NCBI GenBank assembly: GCA_946902875.1
Contig: OX336349.1
Span: forward strand, 8,765,891-8,829,890
Direction: 5' to 3'
DNA: 64,000 nt
From: Nematopogon swammerdamellus
Taxonomy: Eukaryota > Arthropoda > Insecta > Lepidoptera > Adelidae
Positions 21,852 through 33,900 of the stretch are shown piece after piece. Made by a program: the position numbers and the translations under genes. Below the pieces are notes generated by a model. That model saw only the letters and a program-made list of their open reading frames with translations. It ran no database searches and was not told the DNA's origin. Numbering within the stretch: position 1 is the stretch's first letter; every line of letters begins with the position of its first letter.

Positions 21852-22230
21852 GTCAGCCTCGATAGCTCAGTGGTGCAGACAGTCGACTGTCGCTATTGAT
21901 GGTTAAGCAACGCTGGGCCGTTCAGTACATGGATGGGTGACCGCTCGACTGTTGGAGGCTGACCGTGGTTCGGATTCCACGTAAAACTGTAGGTCCCTTC
22001 CCTTCTTAACTTAATAGTTGGTAGGGTTTAACCCGCCCGGGTTGGTACCACCGCACTGAATGAAACGTCGGTCGAAACGGCTATGTAAATAGTTTGTGTT
22101 TTCCGTCCAGTTCAGTGTAGCCGGCACGACCGAAGGGAAGCACTGACGTGGTATCAAGTTCACCCGGTGTTATGGGCTGACATCACGGATGTTGTAGGTG
22201 ATGTAGTCAACCGTGTCAGTTTCCATAAAA
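21852..22230 (+). mobile_element. SINE-A, full length
   Basis: Complete head with GTCAGCCTCGATAGCTCAG, CAGTACATGGATGGGTGACC and GGAGGCTGACCGTGGTTCGG, the full body, and the TTTCCATAAAAT end. About 155 bp upstream (minus sense) of the C2A-end exon. Confidence 0.9.
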
Positions 22231-22302
22231 TAATTTTTTTTGTAACACAAGAGTGAAGATTTCCTTAGATATGAGGATTTGACGATGATGATGAAATCAA
22301 TA

Positions 22303-22500
22303 TTTTTTTATGTTATCCCAGGTATGGGTGGCTGATTCAGAGGGGCCAGAGCACGTGCCCCGGCCAGAAAATATGACCTCCGAGTAGGTGCCATATCGGG
22401 GATTTCTCTTTGGAATGCTGGCTATAGTGAACTAGAGGATAACACAGCCGAGGTTGCTATACGGCCATCTTGCATACAGTACCGTGGCCTTTTGCCTACA
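22303..22500 (-). mobile_element. SINE-C 3' portion
   Basis: Plus strand reads T7-ATGTTATCCC then GTATGGGTGGCTGATTCAG, GAGGGGCCAGAGCACGTGC, TCCGAGTAGGTGCCATA and CAGTACCGTGG. This is the 3' part of the tRNA-derived family seen complete at 54.3 kb; its A-tail is the T-run at the left. Confidence 0.7.
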
Positions 22501-22792
22501 CTTATAGCGTAACACATATTATTATCAGCTATATAGAAAGTTTTCCTTTGAGCATTTATATTGTTTGTTTTGTCGTGTGTGTCATGAGGATTTTCAATTA
22601 TATTTAATTCATTTATATCTATTAAAAAAACATGCGTTATCTATCAATCACCTGGTATACAAAGGTTTCGTCGTAGATAGGATTGCAGGATTTCTTCTGC
22701 TTCGTCTGCAACACTCTCCTTTCATCCGGCAACAGTTGAATCCTACGCAACAAATACAATTTTTATTCGTAAGGATATCATTATAGTACCGT

Positions 22793-23120
22793 GTGGGGTC
22801 GGTACTTAAAAAGAATAGCCCCACTGCATCTCTCCCCGTGCATGTCGTAAAAGGCGACTAAGGGATAAGGACAAGATGCCGCGCTAAAGGGCGACAGGCT
22901 CGCCACCTCTCACCTTGGCACGGTACTTCCACCGAGTCATGCAGCAGGTGGGTCTTCGTGCCTTACTTGCTGCTTGATCGATTGAATCTTGTTCGAATAC
23001 TTTGCGAAACGTGGTGGTCGGTGTTGTGATGTAGTTTGCCAGAGTTCTTGCAGCACAACACCGATTGCTCTGCTTACCCCGATTGTCGGGATTCAGCGTG
23101 TGTGATATGTATGTATCATT
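22793..23120 (+). mobile_element. Family Z repeat, near complete
   Basis: TACCGTGTGGGGTCGGTAC, GTCGTAAAAGGCGACTAAGG, ACCGAGTCATGCAGCAGGTG, GCGAAACGTGGTGGTCGG, ACCCCGATTGTCGGGATTCA and a (GTAT) tail. A short segment downstream (23160-23200) has a tRNA B-box-like GGTTCGAATCCC but no cloverleaf. Confidence 0.75.
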
Positions 23121-23199
23121 ATAGTTATTCCTGGCATATTGTTTAAGTCGTCTCATGCGATAGGTGGGTGGTTCGAATCCCAGGTGCGCACAAAGACAC

Positions 23200-23355
23200 C
23201 TTTTTTTTTTTAATACTAAGCGCGACATGTGGCGCCGCGCCACCCATAAGGTGTCTAACGACGCCCATGGACATTCGGTCGTTCGCGGGGGTTGCGAATG
23301 CCATGCCGGCCTGACAGGTGCCCATTCACGCCTCTCTTGAAGGACCCGAGATTTA
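23200..23355 (-). mobile_element. 5'-truncated LINE 3' end
   Basis: T10 at the left, then on the plus strand GCGCGACATGTGGCGCCGCG, AGGTGTCTAACGACGCCCAT, GCATGCCGGCCTGACAGG-like text and GGACCCGAGA. Reverse complement of the 3' end of the element at 5915-6720, ending inside its last coding segment. Confidence 0.85.
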
Positions 23356-23734
23356 GGTTTAATCGTGTATTGTGAATGTTAAAGCTAATTTGCCAAAATT
23401 ACCAAGGAAAATATTAGATGACTTTCATATTGCCGTAACTTTCATTGTTACTTTAACAGCACTAACGTATTGTTATAATTTTTTTACAAGTACTAATTAA
23501 AAAGCTAAAATTAAATTGTAATGTGTTTTATCAAGTACATCATGAACGGAAAATGGAGAAACTAACTAAATTTCTAACAAAAGCCAACTTTTCCACTGAA
23601 TAATTGAAACTTTACCCCAGTACAAACTTCAGCGCAAAACAAACTGTTGAGTTCTTACTAAAGCAAAGTTAGAAACACTACATAAATGTTAAAATTGTAC
23701 TTATTATATACCATTATATACATAATATCTTATA

Positions 23735-23935
23735 TTTTCACAGATGACAACAAAAGTCGAAATATCTGTATTAACTGTGTAATTTTATGAATAATATTAC
23801 ATATACATACATACATATCACACACGCTGAATCCCGACAATCGGGGTAAGCAGAGTAATCGGTGTTGTGCTGCAAGAACTCTGGATATATAATATTAATA
23901 TATAAAAATCCATTGAACATACCATTATAAACAAA
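23735..23935 (+). mobile_element. Penelope-like 3' tail split by a Family Z fragment
   Basis: TCACAGATGACAACAAAAG then TCGAAATATCTGTATTAACT and GTGTAATTTTATGAATAATA match the tail at 57.9 kb. It is interrupted at about 23800-23885 by the minus-strand Family Z end (AATCCCGACAATCGGGGTAA), with ATAATATTA on both sides, and resumes as ATATAATATTAATATATAAA. Confidence 0.6.
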
Positions 23936-24639
23936 TACAAAGGAAAGCATTGAAATGGAATATGTAATCTTACAATAATGTTAAATTAGGTGTTTAATAT
24001 TTTAAAATAAATTGTACCTGAAAATAGAATGTTATTAATAGGTGTTAATCAATTAACAATATTGCTAAGGTATTTGAGATAAAAATATAGCTACGATATT
24101 TTACAGTTCTCCTGATAGATACAGAGAACATTACAAACACACAATATATCAATGTAACTTAAACTGTGTAATGCCTGTCTCTATACCGAGAGACCAACAG
24201 CACAGGTAACGGTGCCCATTTAATCTCAACTCAGATATTACTCAGTTAAGGTGAGCCCAAAAAGCTCTCAAGAAATGTTATTTTCATTAGCGCCTCCTCT
24301 CCTCTTGACCCTCGCTCATTAGGCTGCATTTCTTTTGATGAGAAAGCTTGCTAAGAAAACTTGGCTAAGGAATTCGCTATAACGACGTGCCTCCAAGCTA
24401 TTCGTGTGTGAAACGGTTTCCTTTGAAACGTATCTTTTTGCGAACGTATAGGTCCTTTGTTAGATGTTTTTAAGTTATTTGATATATGGAAAAGATAATA
24501 TGAAATCACATTGGGCGGAAGATTTCGTACATTTTAACATATAGCCCACAAATGCGATCTTTTATTTGATAAGATAAATTAGCTAATAAATAACATTATA
24601 TAAAACCTTTCATAAAACTTTTGAGAACGGAAAAATGTA

Positions 24640-25300
24640 TGAGATATATGGGTGTGTCCCAAGATATTAAATTTTTTATTGTATCTACGTGCTCGTCTTT
24701 CTCGTATCAACAAAATTGAGCATACAAGGTTTGAAATTCACGATGACATCAGTGAATTTCGAATTAAATGTCGTAAGCAGGATATCAAATTCAGAATTGG
24801 TCATCTCAGCCAAGAAGTTACGAGAGGACAAAGAATTTTACGCTTCGATAGATATTGCGATCCTGTATCGTTTTCTATGAAAAATTTACGGTGCCTTCTA
24901 GAGTCATTTAAACTTATCTTAGGACGTCTTTTAGCTAAATTTTCGAATGGAACTACAATAAGTGGATTTTTCAAGATTAATTTAAGCTTTATATTACCTT
25001 TATTATGCGGTTGGGCTGACAATATAATTGGGATTTATTGTAGGAAAAAATTTCATCTCGAATTTGTGGACGAGATTCAGAGATTAATACTTATTCGAGC
25101 GGCGTCTACATCCTGTGACAGACGAACAGACAGATATATTAATTTTTTGCGTTGCTTTTATTATTATTTGTTGGTATATCCGCCATAATAACACATTCTG
25201 TGATTTGTTTTTCAAAAGAACGGACTGACAGACAGACACACAAACGGCGTAGGCTTAGTAATACTTAATAGGTTTCCGTATGGGTACGGAACCCTTAAAA
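24640..25300 (+). mobile_element. Repeat family R-like copy
   Basis: Ends with ATATCCGCCATAATAACACA, GACTGACAGACAGACACAC and GTATGGGTACGGAACCC, as in the R family. The 178-codon frame at 24652-25188 overlaps this repeat text and has no known domain, so it is not called as a gene. Confidence 0.5.
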
Positions 25301-25815
25301 GCTGTTAAGTGAAAGTCAAAATCGCGTGTAGAGGGTTCTGTACTATTCCTTTTTCCGTGAGGACTTTAAAACTTAGGATTTTCGTTTAGGTTTTCTTGTA
25401 AACATTAACTCCTATATTCCATATTTTTTTAATATTTTAGATTCAGTAGTTTCAGAGATTGCTCGATATTTTAAACTATGCATTTTAAAATTAATAAAAA
25501 TATATATTTTGTATTTGCTATAACAAGCCTTTTGTAACATGATGCACTTAAAAAAACATTAACTTTCTAATTTGTCCCCCAAAATCGAAATTCGTTCTTG
25601 ATTGGGTCATCAAATTCTATTTTATTGAGAGCGCGACATATGGCGCCGAACCGAGGTGTCTAATGACGCCCATATGCACGACATTTAAAATTAATTTTTC
25701 GTCCAGTAGATACAGAGAAAATAAACTGTGACAGACGAACAGACAGACAGACACGAGAGTGATCCAATAAGGTTTCCGTTTTTTCACCTTGTGAGGTATG
25801 GAACCCTAAAAAATC
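25301..25815 (+). mobile_element. Repeat family R-like copy with a tiny LINE tail inside
   Basis: Starts GTGTAGAGGGTTCTGTAC and ends ACAGACAGACACGAGAGTGA with TATGGAACCCTAAAAAA. At 25625-25683 it contains GAGCGCGACATATGGCGCCG and GAGGTGTCTAATGACGCCCA, a 60-bp antisense piece of the LINE 3' UTR. Confidence 0.5.
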
Positions 25816-26656
25816 TTTTATTTAATTTAATTTCACTAACATGCCGAATTTAGGCAAGGTTTACTGAAATAAATTGCATTGTACATGTTTCTATTTACAT
25901 AAAACTAAACACTTCTGTAAATAATTGCGCGTAAATGTAAGATAATCCTCGCATTGTCTATGGTTTCAATAATCTTAGGATTATCTTAGGATGATCTCAC
26001 GGAACAGAGAAGAGATTATACATTTCCGAAATATAATCTGATGATTAGCGGAAGTGAGGGTAATCCTGCTACGCGGATTTGGGCTTAACAATATGTTAAG
26101 GTTCTTCGTCTTTCATAGTCGACTGAAAGGTTGATTATCATGTAATAAAAAATAATGTTTGGCCGTGTTTCCTCGTAATATTTGTTGTAAACCCTCTTTT
26201 ATCGTCTTTTTCATAATAAAGGAGTAAATGTGTATGTAAAACTAGCAAATAACTTTTAGTCTGGTTTCTTCTTTTTCTATAAACGCGCTAGTCGGTTATA
26301 CCTCGCTGTTTACTTAATACAATATGTAATACGTGTATAACTGTATAATAAGTGGATGGTCACTAAATACATATATGTATATTAAAAAAACACTGAGAAG
26401 TTTCTTGTCGGCTCTTCTTCGTGGGTGCAAACAAACGAATATACCAAATTTTAGTGTTTTGGGAATGCATGCTCAATAAGTAAACAATATTTTTTTTTTC
26501 AAATTGATTACGATCAACAATTTTAAAAGAGTGAATTACAAAATTTTCTTTTTTTTTTTATTATCATCAAAATGGTTTACTTATTGTTTCAACAAAAACT
26601 AAATAACTAATACACTAAAGCTAAAACTAATCTAAAATAATATTAAGAAAACCTAC
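25816..26656. other. AT-rich intron sequence
   Basis: No gene or recognised repeat, other than (T)n and (A)n runs near 26490-26560. Confidence 0.4.
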
Positions 26657-26739
26657 AAAAAATAAATTCCTGAAAAGTCCGCCGAAGCCCCGTCTCTGCC
26701 GACTCCAAGTGTACCCAGCACGCTCGCCGCGTTACCCCT
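26657..26739 (-). CDS. Weak candidate for the C2A middle exon of the synaptotagmin gene
   Basis: The domain needs a segment between CDPYIK (27086) and VPARNLD (21695). On the minus strand, after a gaaattcag acceptor in the required phase, 26739-26657 reads GVTRRACWVHLESAETG then LRRTFQEFIF, with F-x-E...F at the distance expected for the C2A consensus (F-N-E-x-F-x-F). The donor T/gtaggt is phase 1, which does not fit the favoured acceptor of the next exon (phase 0) but would fit a weaker one, atag/CT, 18 bp upstream. Similarity is low, so the real exon may be elsewhere. Confidence 0.3.
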
Positions 26740-27085
26740 CTGAATTTCAATTTATCTTTTAAATTTACATTTACATATTTTTGGAAGTGGACATATTCTG
26801 TCATGCTGTTGTCTGTGATAGATAACTGATAATATATTACCAATTGTCATTAATAAATAAACTGAAAAAAGTGAAGCTGCGGTTGTGTGCGTAGACAGTG
26901 GCGCCTGAAACGCCAGGTCGGCAGGACCGCCTCCGCCTATTCTGCGGCTCCGCCACCCTTGCGGCTCCCGGACTCTGTAAATTTATCGCACCGGGCAGCC
27001 AAAGGACCGACCACTACGTCTGTGCACTTGCAAGTTGCACCGTCTCCGGATTTATTCTTAGATTATCGTTTCAACTTCAACTTAC

Positions 27086-27210
27086 TTGATGTAAGGGTCG
27101 CAGGCATTGGCTAGGGGCGAAGTGCGGGAAGGTAGGTGCCTCGCCTTCAAAATGTGAACCAAAAGCCTTTCCGTGTTTGATTCGTACTTCAGTGTGAACC
27201 AAACTCGACC
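27086..27210 (-). CDS. Synaptotagmin-family gene, first half of C2A
   Basis: 125 bp between a ctgtattcacag acceptor and the donor ATCAA/gtaagt. It reads GRVWFTLKYESNTERLLVHI, then LKARHLPSRTSP and LANACDPYIK. G-(R/K)-(I/V)-x-F-x-L-x-Y opens C2A, followed by L-V-x-I-x-x-A-R-x-L-P and (S)DPY(V/I)K. The first loop-1 aspartate is missing (LPSRTS); the DPYIK aspartate is present. Starts in phase 0, matching the exon at 29352-29264, and ends in phase 2. Confidence 0.88.
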
Positions 27211-28170
27211 CTGTGAATACAGAAAAAATGATTAAAATAAAAATAAAGTTTCGATGCGTTAGAGTTGAAATTCGCCTGTTATTATACTATTGCAAAAATA
27301 ACACGAATTTCTTTTGCATTTTGCCTAAAAAATATTTCAGACAGAAATTTCGCTGTGACATTGTGGAGCTTTTGCATTCGGGAAGTAACGAAGAAAGACG
27401 AAAGATTAGGTAAAAGTTACGGGAATTAACTTGAAATAAAAAAGAAATTTTGAGTGCCAGGAAGAAAGGAAGAGAAGAGAGAGACGCAATTAGAAACTTG
27501 ATTGCGCTAGATTGAATCCACAGAAACATTTTTAGAATTTCATCCGGGTTGTCAAATAAAATTGAAAGACGAGAGAGGCTGAAACAAGTAACGCAGAAGT
27601 GGCAGAAATGTATCTGAATTGACCTTACTTGTTTTAACTCGTGGAACAGTTGAATTCTGAAGTCAGTCCGTTACTGTTATTTTTGCATCATTTCGTGGGG
27701 GCAATTTTATTAAAACTATAATTTCTAAGCAATGTTAAATAAAAATTTGCCAAATTTTCCATACATCGCGATCTAGAATAACTGTACCATTATTCTAATT
27801 GTAGAAATAGAACTAACGTCATGTTCCCAAGTTCCCAAAAGTAAATAGACAATTTAAGTTTGCTTTAACGGAATCTCGCAAAGTTGGACAAAGTTAAATG
27901 TAAGTTTCTGGTGTGAAGCGGTCCAGTTAACTAAATAAAATGTCAACAGAGTAACGTGCTAGTAACACAAAGTAACGGAAAGCTGAACGAGGTTGTACGT
28001 AAGTAAGATTAGCTAGCAGTACGTAGTAGTAGAGATAAATAAGATTAGGAAAGAACTTGGTCCACTAGTGTTTGGTCAATGAAACATAAATACGAATAAA
28101 AATTAAACACATTACTTTCTGAGTCGAGGAGTGAATAGTTATCATTTTAAACATTTGTATAACGTACATT
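27211..28170. other. Intron sequence, no feature recognised
   Basis: Purine-rich with scattered A/T runs. No gene or repeat identified. Confidence 0.4.
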
Positions 28171-28171
28171 A

Positions 28172-28510
28172 AAAAACCGGCCAAGTGCGAGTCGAACTCG
28201 CGCACCGAGGTTTCCGTATAGACATGTCATGGTTAGCGCTGTTTCATAGTGTTTTTGGTAGATGGCGCGCATACACTTTTTAGTTTTTTGTATGGGGACC
28301 CCGGTGATTTTTTTACTTTTTCTTATTTTTATTATTTGTTGTTATATCGGCCATAATAACACATATTCTGTGAAAATTTCAACGGGCTACCTATTACGGT
28401 TCAAGAGATACAGCCCTCGGACAGACAGACGGACAGACAGAAAGACAGACAGATGGCTTAGGCTTAGTTATAGGGTCCCGTACGACGGATACGGAACCCT
28501 AAAAAGTCTA
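28172..28510 (+). mobile_element. Repeat family R, complete copy
   Basis: Begins AAAAAACCGGCCAAGTGCGA with GTCGAACTCGCGCACCGAGG, passes ATATCGGCCATAATAACACA and a (GACAGACAGACGG)-type run, and ends GTCCCGTACGACGGATACGG then AACCCTAAAAAG. About 340 bp. Confidence 0.75.
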
Positions 28511-29263
28511 TTATTTCAATATTTTGATCCGGATACTATCCGTAGATGGACGGCACGTGCCGCCGCCCCCGTATTAATCTTTTACTGCAGATGACAGTTG
28601 TCAGCCATTTTGTGACAATATCACGTGGGTCGGTCTTGCCAGCACGAGGTAGTGACAGATGTACAGAAATAGATAATTAATTGATTGGTGCGTTTGGAGT
28701 GATGACAGACATGACAGTATGTTAGTAGGTATTCTTTATTTTTCTACAACAGTGTTTATTTCATTATACTTTGGTATAGTATAGGTGATATGTAAAATTA
28801 ATATAAAAAAAAAATAAAAAAAAAGTGAAATAAAGGATATTAAATAATAAAACTACTATCAAAACTTCGTTACTTGTACATACATCTACACATTCAACCT
28901 GGAAGTAAACGATTTAGTTCTAATTGAGGGTAGTTTCGGACCTAGGATCATTAATGTTGATGATTCTAATCAAGTTTTAATTGGAAAAGTTCTCTCGAAC
29001 ACTCAGCTTAGGGATTTGTCATATCCGTAACATTTTGTGCAGGTTGTACACATAGCATCGACGACCAATTATACATCAGTGGGTACTTAAATAGGTGTTA
29101 TTCTAAAGCCTAGCTTAAAGGAGGGTAATTTAAGAAAGTATTTAGAATCTGATGAGTTAAAAAAGCAATCGTATTAAAGAATCCACATTAAAAGTCCAGG
29201 ATTTGTTGAGAATAAATAGTTACCTACTGGAAATAATGAAACGGAATTTTGATGGAATCTTAC

Positions 29264-29352
29264 CACATGTCCATCTGGCCAGAGTAGATCTTCATCGAGG
29301 CAGTCCGGTTTGTAGAGCGCTGGGTCCAGTACTCCCAGGTCGCAAGTGTTGG
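29264..29352 (-). CDS. Synaptotagmin-family gene, linker exon before C2A
   Basis: 89 bp between cgttttttag and the donor GTG/gtaaga. Two bases complete an upstream codon, then NTCDLGVLDPALYKPDCLDE and DLLWPDGHV follow. A short segment with G-x-(L/I)-x-P-x-L-Y-K is the usual linker just before C2A in synaptotagmins. It joins in phase 0 to the GRVWF exon. The exon upstream, with the membrane anchor, must end in phase 1 and was not found to the right. Confidence 0.75.
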
Positions 29353-32300
29353 CTAAAAAACGAAATGTATTACGTAATATAAGTATCAAGTAATACAGAG
29401 TAGATCCGTCAATCGAAAATGAAATCCAATTTAAGGGTCAGAAAATTACTGGCTAGATAGTCTTACTTCTAGAATTTATTTTATTATAAAAAATTATAAT
29501 AAAATAAATATTGAAAAATCGCTCTTTGTGATTGCAGACACCAGTTTACAGTCACTGCTAGGCCACCAGGCCTGGTGGCCTAGCTGTGGTTTAGAGTAAT
29601 CATACGCCTATGGCCTTTCAGAATAGAACATTTCCAGAACAGTTCTCCAAACACTCGTTTTGGAAATATTTTTACTCTGGAATGGCATAGGTCCATGGTG
29701 AGTACCCTAATCCGACTACAATCTCAAGATTTTTCAATATTAATGTTATTTTTTTAAACTAATTTGCTGCTTTACATTACATACACTCTTCCAGAAGTAT
29801 GACATGCTAGTCAGTATCTGATCCTGCTATTAAATTTTGCTATGAATTTATTTAGCCATTATTCCAAAAGTACACCAAATTCATATAACTAAGTATAAAT
29901 AAAATTAAGTAACGCAAGAAAACTAGTTATTTTTACTTAATTCGGTGTGCTGGCATTTCAAGTTCGTGCAAGAAAGGAACATACAATTGGCTGCGACAAC
30001 TCACTCAACAAAACATTGGAACACGTAACAACTTCATCAACAACAGGTAACAAATCATCGCGATGCGAAATTGGCAAGCTCTCCTGTGGGCACATTGTGG
30101 GTTATGTCTACAAACAAACTCCGGTTTGTCCACAATCAATATTCCTTTGTCGCTCTGCCCTTTATTCCGTGTGTATTTAGTTCCAAGCGTATTATACAAT
30201 GCTATGATGAGGCTTTATTTTATTATTAGCTTTTGCTCAGCTTCGTCATAGTGAACTTCTACTTGATTGAACAGACTCTCCAGATCCAGCCACTGCCGGA
30301 TTATATACTGCCTACAGGCAATTGCCTGGATGAATAGTTTTATAAAAGTGAAAATTAAACCTTTGAAATGGTGTACATATTATGTACAGTAATCTTCGGT
30401 TCTGTTATATTTATCCCATAGTTCTGATCGTAAATTTAAATTAATTTAATCTTACATGACTTATCCTATTGATTTAAAGTAAGTTCCCCATTAGTAATAC
30501 ATTTTACAAGAACTACCATAATATATTCTCCTAAATCATCTAGTCTTTTCAAGATCTCTTCAAATAACCGATACCTACCAGTCGATCCGAATTTCTCATC
30601 CTAATAATAATACCTACCTTAAGCCCAACCGTGATTATGGCCTGATTAATTGGAAAATGTAACAGTCTAATTCGAGACGCTCCACCGAAGTAATTTATCA
30701 AGCTTCTGCCCAAATACTCCCGGGGCGGGGGGGGACGGCCGCATTCAATAACAAATAACACGAAGCGAGGTCGGATCGTTTTCCTGATTAACCCAAAATT
30801 TACACAGATTCGGTGAGCGGCGTGGGACCCTAGACCACGTCAGCAGACCTACACACGTATTGTAATTGCCGAGAGGTGCCAGCCCATCTTAAGTTGGGAT
30901 TATGTGCTTATCTGACGGGCCGAGAGATTTACATTAATTTGTAATTAAAGAAAGCGTTCATCCTGGCTCAGCTTAGGCCTTCCTGCTTACATAATTTTGT
31001 GCCGTAAAAATATAAAAGAGATTAGGATTTTTTTTTTATAAAATAAATAAAAACAGTTAGGAAACAATACGAAAGAGCAATTTCGATTTGTGCGTCAGTA
31101 AGTACTACATACCGGGAAATGTGTACACCTAAACCCTCTTTTATTATTAGAGATTCTCTTGACATTAAGTACCTTATTCGAAGCGACGTCCATTACTTTC
31201 CCCTATGCCGCTATTAACCTGTTATGTGGGAGTTCCTACTACACGAAAGATTTTAGTATTGCGATTGTTGCGTTGGGAAATAACGCGTCACTCTTTCTTT
31301 TTTAATCAGGACTGAAGATTTTCACTCAAATCGTAAGATCTAATACGTAACGGTTGCTGATCCTAATTATTGCCCAATCTTAATATTACAAATGTTACAA
31401 ATTTACTTTGAGGAAGTATTAGTACGCTAGTACATAATAATATATCTTTGCAAATTTAGCGTATATTTCGTCTGTAAAATGTGAAGAGGTATGAAATGAC
31501 AACTGTCAAAGTTCCTGACAGCCGTCAGAGTGCTGATTTAGTTACTAGGTTATAATATTGACTAATTATTAATTATTGTATCTAGTAGTATTTATCGACT
31601 GAGTCTTCGCAAATGTAGCTCGTGCAATATTGGAATTATAGGGTAATTAAATTAAACAGTTAACAGATATTCATGTTTAATTTATGAATATATGAATTAG
31701 CATTATTCGAGGAACTTTGCCGTTTCAGCTGCCATTTTAAACATCTTACATTTTACAGACTATAAAGCTCTCGATGTCCAAGTTTATTCTTTTTTCAGAA
31801 AAAATCTAAATTCATAACAAATTTAGAAAAAAACTTTATCGCTCTCAGGACTCTCCAAGTCCGTTAATGTAAGAAGAATTTGCAAATAGTAATTTAATTT
31901 TGATAGGCGTGAAAGGCGTTTGAAGTAATTTTAACTTTCACGTCAAACGATATTGAGCTGCCTTGAGAACTAGATAACAGTTGGTGAATAACATCTGACT
32001 ATTTACATTTAGGATAACATGAGCTAGCTAGATTAATCTCAAAGTGGAACAACGATGAACCATCATATTATGGAAGATGTTGAACATGTGTTGAACGTAT
32101 ATTACTGGGTACAGGGATATCCTTGAAGCATATCAATCAATCGTTGCGTTTAGCTAATGTAATGTTCATATAATTTAAATTGTCAAATGGGACGCTTGGA
32201 TTGTATCGTCTAACCCGCAGTACCTATACAGTGTTTTTATAGTTTGTGTCATCTACATTTACCATCTATAGTTCCTATCGTCTAATAGTTTGTATTGTTT

Positions 32301-33300
32301 ATATATTTTAGTGTACCTTATGGAAACAAACATTTGTATTTGTGATAATTTTTTAAAATTGTGATTACTCGTGCTATGCAGGCAGTGGCAATCACTTTTG
32401 TAACGTAAAAAAAGTATCCAGAGAAGTTTCTTGCCAGTTCGTCTTCGCAGTGATAATCGAACTGGCAAAATGATAAATGTTAAATCATAAATGACGAATC
32501 TGAGTGCAGTGTACTTATGGATGATGAATAAAGAATAAAGAATCAATAGTTTCGGCCGTGATGAAGAAATCGCTCGTGTGACCGTGTTGTAAGTTTTACG
32601 ACATGTCTGCCGTCGCTGATTATTTGGAGGTTGTTTTCCTAAATGTGCGCCCATAAAAGCTTAATGCGCCCTTAAGTATCGACCGTAAAAATATTTTAAC
32701 GGCGCGTTACGGAATCAGGAATTGATCTCAAGTCTCAACGCAGCCTGAAGAGGAAATAACTTTTTACGTTGAAAGCGCTATCGGGATCGAGGAGACATTA
32801 AAGTGTACCAAAGAAAGCGTAATCAATTATCTCGTTTCCAGTCTATTTAGTTTAATTAATTCCATTTTATATACTATTTTATCTATCTTTGTAATCAGCA
32901 CAGACTGAGAAGATATTTCAACATATTCAATCGCTCGATCAGAGTTTTAAATGGGATCCAAAGAACATTTACTCGTCGGTTTATTAAAGTGAGCAAATCT
33001 GATGAAATAATTTATTCAAAACCAAAACTGATTTTTTTGATTAAACTTTTGCTTAGAATAAGAATACATTTCAATCCTGCACTAGTTCTATGAGTATAAA
33101 TATTTGTTCTCTTAGACCTAGTGCTGGATTGTGTGGTAGAAAGCAAGGTACAAATGATTGAGGGAACCAGAATATTAAATCACCCACATACATAGACTAT
33201 CTGTCAGTGCTCAAACGACTAGTTTGTGCCAGCCACAGATAGATGATACCGAAATTCCAAATGTATTTACGCTATGCCTTTTGTGGATCCCTTCCAATTC
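29353..33300. other. AT-rich DNA, largely unexplained
   Basis: Includes a 28-bp perfect palindrome at 29557-29584 and a poly-G-like run near 30723. No gene with splice signals or domain similarity was recognised on either strand. Most of it is probably upstream intron of the synaptotagmin gene. Confidence 0.4.
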
Positions 33301-33319
33301 GAAAGATTTTTTGAAGTGC

Positions 33320-33523
33320 AAACTTCTTTAGCGGCGCTTGGCACTTTTTTTAGATGGGCAAAAAATGTTGAACTCGCGTCAGAACTCGCGTCAGATCCGT
33401 AGCCTGATCGAAAAAGCGTAAGATTCGAAACTTCTTTAGCGGCGCTTGGCACTTTTTTTAGATGGGTAAAAATTTTTAAACTCGCGTCAGATCCGTAGCC
33501 TGATCGAAAAAGCGTAAGATTCG
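33320..33523. repeat. Two-unit tandem duplication (about 100 bp)
   Basis: Units 33320-33427 and 33428-33523 share AAACTTCTTTAGCGGCGCTT, ACTCGCGTCAGATCCGTAGC and GATCGAAAAAGCGTAAGATT. The first unit has an extra 12-bp duplication (AACTCGCGTCAG). Confidence 0.85.
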
Positions 33524-33782
33524 TTGAAATTATGGATGATAGTTGATTTTTCTGAGAAATAAACTTTTTGATGTAAAATTATAATAGTTCTGTAGTGTTA
33601 AATTTTTTATTTAATATAAATTGTCATGTTTGTCTACGATAGCGCAATAAATGAATATTGTATTTTACCACATAAATGATAGTAATATTAAACTGATAAA
33701 TAAAACAATTCGTGCGAAATTATTCCCTAACCATTCCAAAATATTCAAAAATGCACAACGTCACTCCCGGAGTGCAACCCGT

Positions 33783-33900
33783 ATGTTTTTTTTATGTAAT
33801 TCGGTATGGGTGGCTGAGTCAGAGGGGCCAAAGCACATGCTCCGACCAGCCAATATCACCTTCGAGAAGGTAGGTGCCGAGAAGGAAGGTAGGCGGGCGG
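33783..33900 (-). mobile_element. SINE-C 3' fragment
   Basis: T8 then GGTATGGGTGGCTGAGTCAG, GGCCAAAGCACATGCTCCGA and CCAATATCACCTTCGAGAAG. 5'-truncated; no tRNA-like head. Confidence 0.7.

Noticed and set aside
23160..23200. tRNA gene near GGTTCGAATCCC
   Set aside because: Only a B-box-like motif; no A box or cloverleaf.
24652..25188. 178-codon plus-strand frame
   Set aside because: Overlaps repeat family R text and ends in a microsatellite-like part; no domain, no start context, composition like the surrounding AT-rich repeat.
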